Both the position numbers and the translations under genes were made by a program. 64,000 bases of DNA from contig NC_053141.1 in the NCBI RefSeq assembly GCF_016808335.1, positions 4,580,711-4,644,710 of the forward strand. The letters are read 5' to 3'. Positions 55,971 through 64,000 of the stretch are shown here, in pieces (the stretch's first letter is position 1; every line of letters begins with the position of its first letter). Origin of the DNA: Panicum virgatum (lineage: Eukaryota; Streptophyta; Magnoliopsida; Poales; Poaceae). The notes beneath the pieces are model-generated. The model made no database searches and had not been told where the DNA came from. It saw nothing but the letters and a program-made list of their open reading frames with translations.

Positions 55971-57856
55971 GTGAGTGCCTGCTCGGGCACTGAGCTTGCT
56001 GAGCCGCGAGGAGCGGCAGGGTGGCCCCATGGCGTACTGCTTGCGGGTATAGGGGCGATGCGTGCGGGCAGTCATTGCGTTCTCCCTGGCAGTACTCACC
56101 CCGAGCATCTCCAATACGACCTGCACATCGCACGAGGTTTCGAGAATCAACAGGCATCACGCAGAAATTCCACATACCGGTGGCTGAAATTAAGTATGGG
56201 ATCGGGGAGAAGCGTGCCTACCTTGTTCTAGGCGATGCGGGCGTCGTGAAGGCTCTCGTAGCTGGACTTTCCCATGGCAGAGGTGGCGTGCACCGGACTT
56301 AGCGAAGTGGGTTCTGTTTCTTTTTCTAGTGGACGAGGGTGGAGGATTGGTGGGCGGGTTGCTTTGTGTAGGGTGTCAGCAATCTGATCTGCAACAGCAT
56401 CGCCGGAAAGACCTCGTCACCGCGCCCGCGCATCTCGGTCGACGGGTACATCGCGCCGCACTGTCGTCCCACTCGCAGCATCATGTGAGAGGCAGCGCCA
56501 TTTGCTTCACGGCCTGCGGCTGCTTGCTGAGCCGCAAGGAGCGGCAGGGCGGGCCCATGGCGTACTACTTGCGAGTATAGGGGCGGCGCGCGCGGGCAAT
56601 CATTGCGTTGAGCTCCTCCTTGTCGGAGCACACCCCAAGCATCTCCAATACGGCCTTCACGCCACATGGGGTTCCAAGAATCAGTGGGCGTCATGCGGAA
56701 ACTCCACATCTCGGTGGACTGAAATTAAGTACAGGATCCGGGAGAAGCGCGCCTACCTTGTTCTGGGCGATGCGGGCGTCGCGAAGGCTCTCGTAGCTGG
56801 ACTTTCCCATGGCGGCGGCGTGCATCGAACTTAGCGAAGAGGGTTCTATTTCTTTTTTGGTGGGCGAGGGTGGGGGATCGGTGGGTGGGTTGCTTTGTGT
56901 AGGGTGTCAGCGATCTGATCTGCAACAGCATCGCCGGCAAGACCGCGTCACCGCGCCCGCGCATCTCGGTCGACGGGTACGTCATGCGGCACTGTCGTCC
57001 CGCCCGCAGCGTCGCGTGAGAGGCAGCGCCATGTGCTTCACGGCCTGCGTCTACTTGCTGAGCCGCGAGGAGCGGCGGGGCGGGCCCATGGCATACTGCT
57101 TGCGGGTATAGGGGTGGCGCGCGGGCAGTCATTGCGTTGAGTTCCTCCTTGGCGGTGCGCACTACGAGCATCTCCAATACGGCCTGCACGCCGCACGGGG
57201 TTCTGAGAATCAATGGGTGTCACGCAGAAATTCCACATACCGGTGGACTGAAATTAAGTACGGGATCGGGGAGAAGCGCGCCTACCTTGTTCTGGGCGAT
57301 GCGGGAGTCGCGAAGGCTCTCGTAGCTGGACTTTCCCATGGCAGCGGCGGCGTGCACCAGACTTAGCGAAGTGGGTTCTGTTTCTTTTTTTTGGTGGGCG
57401 AGGGTGGTGGATTGGTGGGCGGGTTGCTTTGTGTAGGGTGTCAGCAATCTGATCTGCAACAGCATCGTCGGAAAGACCGCATCACCGTGCCCGCGCATCT
57501 CGGTCGATGGGTATGTCGCGCGGCACCGTCATCCCGCCCGCAGCATCGTGTGAGAGGCAGCGCCATGTGCTTCACGGCCTGCGGCTGCTTGCTGAGCCAC
57601 GAGGAGCGGCGGGGCGGGCCCATGATGTACTGCTATGGGTATAGGGGCGCCGCCCGCGGGCAGTCATTGCATTGAGCTCCTCCTTGTCGGTGCGCACCCC
57701 AAGCATCTCCAATACGGCCTTCACGCCGCACGGGGTTCCAAGAATCAGCGGGCGTCACGCGGAAATTCCTCATCTTGGTGGACTGAAATTAAGTACGGGA
57801 TCGGGTAGAGGGCGGTACGGGCGTCGCGAAGGCTCTCATAGCTGGACTTTCCCATG
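55971..57856 (-). repeat. Tandem array of about 530 bp units with a repeated first-exon-like segment
   Basis: CCCATG anchor points at 56026, 56554, 57085 and 57619 show periods of 528, 531 and 534 bp, giving about 3.5 units. On the minus strand each unit carries an ATG (ends at 56275, 56810, 57339 and 57855) encoding MGKSSYESLR and, in three units, DARIAQNK or a close variant, followed by AAG|GTAGGCG, a good splice donor. The plus-strand frames across the array are translations of the same repeat. The array looks like amplified promoter plus first exon of an unidentified gene. It is fused at 57856 to a gypsy remnant. Confidence 0.75.
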
Positions 57857-58956
57857 GCAAGACACCTGATTTCACTAAGGATGAACAGGGAACCGTGTGG
57901 TTCAGGAAAAGAATATGTGTGTCGGATGTGGATCATCTGCGAAAGGAGATTCTAAAGGAAGCCCATGATTCAACTTACTCGATTCATCCAGACAGTACTA
58001 AGATGTACCAAGATTTGAAAGAAAGATATTGGTGGTACGGCATGAAGCGGGATGTTGCAGCTCATGTGGAGATATGTGATGTATGTCAGAGAGTTAAGGC
58101 AGAGCATCGGAGGCCAGCTGGATTGCTACATCCATTGAAGGTGCCAGAATGAAAATGGGAAGAAATTGGCATGGATTTTATTGTGGGGTTACCACGTACA
58201 AAGGATGGTTATGATTCTATATGGGTGATCGTCGATCAGTTGACAAAGGTAGCTCACTTCATCCCAGTGAAGACTGCCTATACCGGAGCCAAATTGGCAG
58301 AGTTGTATATATCTAGGATTGTCTGTTTGCATGGAGTACCTAAGAAGATTGTGTCTGACAGAGGTACTCAGTTCACGTCTCGGTTTTGGCAGAAGTTGCA
58401 TGAGTCATTGGATACGAAGTTGAACTTCAGCTCAGCTTATCACCCGCAGACGGATGGACAGACAGAAAGGACCAATCAAGTGCTAGAGGATATGCTTAGA
58501 GCTTGTGCTCTGAAGCATGGAGGTAGTTGGGATAAGAGTTTGTCGTATGTGGAGTTCTCCTACAACAACAGTTATCAGGCTAGTTTGAAGATGGCACCAT
58601 TCGAGGCATTGCATGGTAGGAAGTGCAGGACTCTATTGTATTGGAGTGAGACAGGAGAAAGCTAGTTGTTCAGCCTTGAGATCATTAAAGAGGCCGAACG
58701 ACAGGTGCAAGTCGTTAGAGAGAATCTGAAAGTGGCACAGTCTAGGCAGAAGAGTTATGTAGATACTCGTCGTAGGGAGTTGACCTTTGAAGAAGGAGAT
58801 TATGTGTACCTCAAAGTGTCGCCTATCAGAGGTTTGCGCAGGTTCAAGGTTAAGGGGAAATTGTCACCTCGTTACATCGGACCATTCAAGATCATGGCCC
58901 GAAAGGGTGAAGTAGCATATGATAGCATATGTGTACCTCAAACTGTAGGACGTTAG
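57857..58956 (+). pseudogene. Ty3/gypsy integrase fragment
   Basis: A single frame with two premature stops (TGA 58150, TAG 58663). It begins with the zinc-binding HHCC region (HDSTYSIHPDSTKMYQ to CDVCQRVK), continues with the integrase core showing Asp in MDFIVGLP (58171), Asp in SDRGTQF (58357) and Glu in TDGQTERTNQ (near 58465), and a GPFKI-type C-terminal region to 58956. Reverse transcriptase and RNase H are missing on the left, where the tandem array is fused. It ends abruptly after GEVAY. Confidence 0.9.
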
Positions 58957-59132
58957 CCTAGATAGAAATGGCCAAAAATTAAGGTCTATCTTGCTTAGAA
59001 ATCATGCTTTTCCATGCTTATTTGAAAATTGCTTACTCCTTATTTATAGCTTTTATCTCATCCTTGATCGCATACTTGTTTTTCTTTCAAGTATGTATGT
59101 TCTAAACAAAACCTCTCTATCCTATTCTTCAG

Positions 59133-60335
59133 ATGGCCAGAACCAAGAAGACTACCTGCAAGAGCACCGGAGGTTGTGCCTTTGCTCGTCGTATAGTTCC
59201 TGCACCTGTTGAGCTAGTACCAACCCCAGTGCCTGCACCTGTTCCAGCTCAGCTAGAGGAGGTTAAGAAAGTACCTAGGAGGGACTACTTCTTCGCAGAG
59301 GATCAAGATGGCCGCATCAGGGCAGTCGATGCGGATGCGAACATGCAGACACCACCACCGTCGCCAACACCAGCGCAGGAGGACCAAGCTTCGCCACCTG
59401 CCTCTCCCGCACCTAAGGTTCCAGCGCCTGCTACCACTGGAGAAGGCCGAGATGATGAAGACGAAGAGGAGGAGGACATCCAGCATGACGGCTACTACCG
59501 TGGAGGCATGTGGGCAGACTCCGATGCAGAAGAGGAGCCTCTGGAGATATCAGATGATGATGGAGATGAAGACCCAGCACCGCCACTTGTACCTCCTGCT
59601 CCTGTAGCTCCAGCACCTGCACCAGCTGGAGGAGACCCAGAGCACCCAGGAGATGATGAAGAGGAGGAAGACAACCAGGATGACGGCCCGCCAGCACAAA
59701 GGGAAAAGTGTTGCGTCCACACCTCGTTTAACGAGGAGAGTTACTTCCCCATGATGTTGCGGGATGTGCTTGACGAGCTAAACAACACTGTGGCTCCTAT
59801 GTTCCAGACATGGCACTATGAGGACCCCACGCTCGGTGAGTCCTACGTCACTCGTGTCCACATCAGGGTGGATGATGGGTGCCGAGGCAAGAGGACCATT
59901 TCAGCGCACGACTCCTCCACACCCATGGCGACCTACCGCGACGCAATCAGTAGTGCAGCCAGGACGGCTCTATGGTCTCTCTGCCACACCAACTGTCGGG
60001 ATCTGGAGGACTCAGATTACCAGCATCTTCCTCGCCGTGCTCGTGGGACTGAGGACACAAAGTTGACACTTGGAGGAGACGGGGAGGGCCGCGTCAATGT
60101 CACTGTGCGGGCTCTCGTCGCAGTCAACATGGATCAGGAGCACGTCACCAACTAGTTGGACGAGACTCAGGATCGACTGAGGGAAGCTCATCACAGGATC
60201 CGTCAGCTTGAGGCCCAGTTTGCAGGAGAGGCGCCCCCGCCTGTTCAGGAGGATGAGCCTCTACTTCTCGCCTTGTCACCCCAGCGCAAGAAGCTGCATT
60301 TCGGCGACCGTGGCTACCAGAACCGCTTCTACTAG
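59133..60335 (+). CDS. Gypsy-associated extra ORF with a histone H3-tail-like N-terminus (one stop at 60153)
   Basis: Follows the integrase remnant by 176 bp. ATG 59133 is preceded directly by TTCTTCAG after a pyrimidine tract, a strong splice-acceptor pattern. The frame is 400 codons with one premature TAG (60153-60155). Residues 1-17, MARTKKTTCKSTGGCAF, match the H3 tail: after Met removal, 11 of the first 15 residues are identical, including A1-R2-T3-K4, T6, K9-S10-T11-G12-G13 and A15; R8 and K14 are replaced by Cys. Then come proline-rich (about 20-45, 75-95, 150-170) and strongly acidic (about 105-145, 170-190) segments. A conserved-looking domain (about 190-340, FPMMLRDVLDELNN) follows, and after the TAG a helical tail (RLREAHHRIRQLEAQF). 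Function unknown. Confidence 0.6.
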
Positions 60336-60869
60336 ATGTTAGGCCTAAGAGTTTTAGGATGAGTCTTGTTAAAAGTCGTTTTGTAATTATTAGTTCGTAA
60401 ACATTTGCTTAAGTGTGTTAGTTTAATCAGTGTGCTTTTATGTTTGGTCTTGTGAAACATTTGTGAGTTGCCTCCTTGTATTGATTGCGATGGAATTATG
60501 GAGTGATGACCATAATTGCATCAAGTTTTAATAAAGTTAGCTAGTTAGTAAAGCTTGGGGTTATCTATTTTATTTATTTGTCTATATCTCATCCTTGCAC
60601 CTATATTTTACCATGATTATTAGTAGTATATTTGCCTCCGAGTCGCATAAATTTTCAGTGCAGGCTGCAGAATATGAACAACTGGCGAAATCTGCAAGGT
60701 GGCAAAAGGCAGAACTCCTAGAGCAAGAGGGTGTCTACTCTCAACACCTGGCCACCTTCACCTCTGCTATATGCTTCTCTATCTTGTCGGCACTGACACG
60801 CCTTGTTCAACTTTTCCATGACTTATTTCATGTGTCTCACTCTTCTAAACAATCACAGAGGGTGGAGAT
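60336..60869. other. 3' UTR-like sequence of the extra ORF
   Basis: AT-rich with AATAAAG near 60528, a plausible poly(A) signal. Sequence near 60340-60560 is paralogous to 61310-61565. The short frame 60595-60882 has no recognisable domain. Confidence 0.45.
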
Positions 60870-61275
60870 GACACTGATTTAGGCGCCCCGAGAGGAGATG
60901 CTGGAGATGGAGGAGATGACAGTGATACTAACGACAAAGAGGAGACACTGCAGAAGTGTATGACAATGATCCAGAGGCATCAGATGGAGGTGATGATGAT
61001 CCAGAGGAACCGCCAGCACCAGCCGCAGCTGCAGGAGGGCAACCACTCCCCCATGTGAGAAAGAAGTCCACTACCTGGACTCTGATGAAGGTCCAATCCC
61101 GGCTCTTCTATGAAAGGCTATGCAGCACATCGGATGACGCGCGAGTGGAGATCATGGTGGTCAAGGAGGAGGAGCTACGGACGCTATGCCTCGAGGAGAT
61201 TCTATTGGCCCGGCTGAATGGAGGACGGGTGCAGTTCCCAACTTTTGATAGTGACGATGAAGCAGAGGACTAGTA
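60870..61275 (+). pseudogene. Second gypsy-associated extra ORF, partial
   Basis: An acidic frame leading to DPEEPPAPAAAAGGQPLPHV, then a conserved-looking WTLMKVQSRLFYERLC segment and the acidic end FPTFDSDDEAED (stop 61271-61273). A possible acceptor precedes it (AATCACAG near 60855). The 3' sequence (61310-61565) matches that of the upstream ORF, so the two are ancient tandem paralogues. The N-terminus is missing or diverged; no H3-like start is visible. Confidence 0.5.
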
Positions 61276-61640
61276 GGCAAATTCTCCATCACGCTAGCAC
61301 TTCCATTACGGTGAGCGCAGCCGCAGATTATAGGGTTAAGAGTCTTATTAGGAGTGTCTTTTCAAAGTTATCTTGTAATTGTTAGCTCGAAACATTCTTT
61401 AGAGATTGTTAGTCTTAATCAGTTTGGTTGAATGCTTGATTTTGTGAGAACTATGTGATTTGGATCTTTTGTGATGATTGTGATGGAGTTGTGGAGTGAT
61501 GACTACAATTACATCATTTTTTTCATAAAGTTAGTTAATATATAGTAAAACTTGGGGTAAACATTTCCAAGGTGAGTTGCAGGAATTCACTACAAGACAT
61601 TTGCAAAGATTTACTAACTTATGACAATCCGCTAAAGTTT
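61276..61640. other. 3' UTR-like sequence of the second extra ORF
   Basis: Matches 60340-60560 (for example GTGATGGAGTTGTGGAGTGATGACTACAAT versus its counterpart, scored by eye). No gene seen. Confidence 0.5.
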
Positions 61641-63661
61641 CAAGTCAAAGTGGTCATAACTTCTCCCTAATGAGGAAGTGCCCTAGCCCACCACACCAAC
61701 CAAAGCCTCAACAGGACCTAAGTTATACCCGATGATGCAACCCCTCTTGCCCTTAATATTATTAAGCCAGTGTTTCTAATTAATTAGAAACATATAATAT
61801 TTTGGTTGCACTGTTCTCCTATGTGGTTCTTCATGTTCCAATTAAAGCATATGATCTTAATTAAAAAATTAATAAATTGAAAACATAAAGTAAATCAGGT
61901 GTAGCATGTCAATTAAACCAACTATAACCCATTTTTAGGCAACTAGCAAAGCTACTCGACATGAATTAATTAAATAACCCAGATTTAATCAAGGAGCTAT
62001 AAGACTAGGCATATCCTTAACTGGGACCCTCATATTCAAGACATGTGCATGCATATAAAGTAAATGTGTAATTAATGATTATTGGGATCAAGAACACTTG
62101 CCTTTCTCAAAGCATTGTTGCTGTCCAGGGTCTTCAAAGCTTTGGTCTTGCGGATCCTCGAACGGCTCACCTTCTATCACATCAAGCACGTACACACAAA
62201 CAAACAAGTACAATAAATAAGAAACAGTACAACAAACAATATAAACAGAACAAAACAAGCTTATAAAGCAACTGTGCATATTGCAAGGATCGCGTGAGCG
62301 CAATAATCGATGAATTCGGAGCTAAACCAAAGAAGTTATTGCTAAATAAAGTTAGAGGGGCTTATTTGTAAAATATATTTGAATCTAAAAGAGGTCTGGC
62401 CTAAGAAATCGAGGGTCTAACAAGATTAAATCTATAATTTGGAGGCTAACATGCAAATCTATGGATACTGGACAGCGAGTTATATTTTATAAAATGATAA
62501 TAGGGGCTAAAACAAAAGAAAAATGGGTATTTTGCAATTATTGTAAACTTTTGGCTTGATTTTAGTCAAATAGAGGGACAATTCCGCAAACATGCTAGAG
62601 TTGACTGGTACAGATCTATGGGACTCCGCTCAAATTGGATCTGGGCCTTTGGATGAGGATATGATGGCTCGGTTGGCTTGACGGCTCGGGTGACGGCGTG
62701 AGGAAGTCCGGCGGCGGGCGCTCGGGAACTCGCCGGGCTTCGCTGAACTTGCGGTCTGGAGCTCGATTCGGGCTGTGTCTTGGTACAGGGGAGGGAGAGC
62801 GCGACGGAGAACGCGGTGGAGGGCTCGGTTCGGCGAGATGGTGCGGCAGAGGGGGCGCGTGGCAGCGAGGTGGCCCGGCGGAACTGCGGCGAGGGATTCC
62901 GGGCACGGGAGAGCGGGGAAGAGATGGGAAAGCGGCCGAAGGAGATCCTTACCACACGACGAACCTTCGGCGGCGGTTGAAGGCGATGAGGAGGCGGCGA
63001 GGCAGCGGAACGGCGGCGCGGCTGTGCTCCGAAACTCGAGCAGCGGCGCCGCTAGGGTTGGCGAGGCGAGACGAAGGCGGCGCTGGTCGATGGGAGTCAG
63101 GGGGGTGTGCGGCTGGTTTTATAGGGGCGGACGAGGGCCTCGGCGTGCGGGCCAAGGCGGAAACGCGGCGGCGTGGCCGGGCCGGACTCGAGCTCGAGTC
63201 CGGCTCGGGCGGGAGGTCGGAGACGGACCAGACCGGAGGGTCCCACCCGTCAACTGGAGCGGGAGAGAGGAGGAGAGGCCGGGCAGGCCGGGGAGAGTGG
63301 AACTGGGCCGGGTAACGGGCCGAGCGGAGGTTAAAAGAAGGAAAAGAGATGAAGGGAGAGCTGGGCTGGGCCGACTGGGAAAGGATAGGGGAGAAAGAAA
63401 AGAAAGAGAAAAACCTTTTTGGGGAAGAAAAACAAGCAAATTCAAAGAATTCAAATTAGAACTGAATCTCAAAAAAATAAAACAATGCAATCAGCATGGA
63501 TGCACAAACCCTAAGTGAGCTTATATTTCTTTTTATGGCTATGTAATTACTTTATTCACAATAAATGCTCTAAATCAAATAAATTAAATAAAACTTCATC
63601 ATGCCTGCAATAAATCTAACAAATTTTATTTATGTCTCTAACTTGAAAATTAGGGTGTTAC
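61640..63661 (-). mobile_element. GC-rich gypsy LTR in minus orientation
   Basis: On the minus strand it begins TGTAACACCCTAATTTTC at 63661, includes a GC-rich block (63400-62640), a short acidic frame (62303-62088) and AT-rich sequence to about 61640. Architecture matches 22249-24562, though the left boundary here is approximate. The overlapping plus-strand frames in 62698-63518 are GC-driven artefacts. Confidence 0.6.
62088..62303 (-). CDS. LTR-embedded acidic micro-ORF (counterpart of 23994-24176)
   Basis: 71 residues: a hydrophobic N-terminal stretch, then VIEGEPFEDPQDQSFEDPGQ and a C-terminal FEKGK. The IEGEP and FEKGK motifs parallel NEGEP and FEKGKF at 24047-24160. Possibly a conserved exon within the LTR. 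Confidence 0.4.
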   Translation of the reverse strand: MRSRDPCNMHSCFISLFCSVYIVCCTVSYLLYLFVCVYVLDVIEGEPFEDPQDQSFEDPGQQQCFEKGKCS

Positions 63662-64000
63662 ACTATTTTATGCACGAAATCCAAAGGTATAGTGGATTAT
63701 GCACAATAAATTGAAGTGCATTATTTTTTCTCAGAAATAGTAACAATTGGCTATAATTATGATTTAGTACGCCATCAAACGGTACGTGCTCTACCAATTT
63801 GAGAAGCATATAAATATTTTAAAAGAGTCTTAAGTAATAGAATTTTGTGGATATATTTGCGACGTACCCACATCTAGTCAAAAATGTCCATCTTTCTGCA
63901 CTCTCTCTTGCTTGATCGTTTCTAACACAATGTAATTAATATATATTTTCAGTTGTGATAGACTACTTCTGTAACATATTATTTCATCCCCTTTTATTTC
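63662..64000. other. AT-rich right edge
   Basis: No gene seen. AT-rich sequence downstream of the LTR boundary at 63661. Confidence 0.5.

Noticed and set aside
55930..57870. Multiple plus-strand frames in the tandem array
   Set aside because: They repeat with the array and are read opposite the splice-donor-bearing exon unit, so they are shadows.
62566..63518. GC-rich plus and minus frames near the right end
   Set aside because: The region is the GC-rich part of an LTR; frames are Arg/Gly-rich and non-overlapping with conserved motifs.

Overview
This is a nuclear segment from a grass, most likely panicoid. The evidence is GC-rich monocot-style coding sequence, a large intron-containing membrane/armadillo-repeat gene, small pectin methylesterase/invertase-inhibitor (PMEI-type) genes, and a dense set of grass transposon families: CACTA, Mutator-like, hAT, Helitron, Stowaway, LINE, copia and gypsy. 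Names rest on motifs read by eye; no database search was possible.

Layout. Positions 160-5982 hold a broken copy of the membrane/armadillo gene, and 31725-38002 hold the intact copy in direct orientation (exons 33355-33698, 33931-36238, 36449-36910; 1037 codons). Positions 6740-22248 carry two PMEI-type genes on the minus strand, one intact and one broken. They are split by a 10.3-kb CACTA transposon (8703-19039) with 3-bp target duplication GAT. The same segment recurs inverted and without the CACTA at 42250-49585, with both PMEI genes intact there on the plus strand. A third PMEI pseudogene (41292-41865) and a fragment (28160-28345) complete the family. Between the blocks lie a gypsy LTR, a Mutator transposase pseudogene (24563-27165), hAT and Stowaway elements and two Helitrons (22249-32965).

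The right third is mostly retroelement debris: a captured amino-acid-permease fragment (about 51000-51160), a palindrome of copia gag (51640-53857) with a flanking LTR, LTR-like sequence with a short tandem repeat (54480-55900), a roughly 530-bp tandem array with a repeated first-exon-like unit (55971-57856), a gypsy integrase remnant (57857-58956), two extra retroelement ORFs (59133-60335 and 60870-61275) and a GC-rich LTR in reverse orientation (about 61640-63661).

Host genes that look functional are few: the membrane/armadillo gene (33355-36910) and the PMEI-type genes at 7082-7624, 43814-44371 and 48000-48542. Because the blocks are duplicated, each acts as the other's empty-site control, so many insertions and deletions can be dated relative to duplication. 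The most unusual coding feature is the retroelement ORF at 59133: its first residues closely copy the histone H3 tail, and its ATG lies directly after a splice-acceptor-like tract. Second is the copia gag palindrome, which has the architecture of a hairpin-RNA silencing locus.
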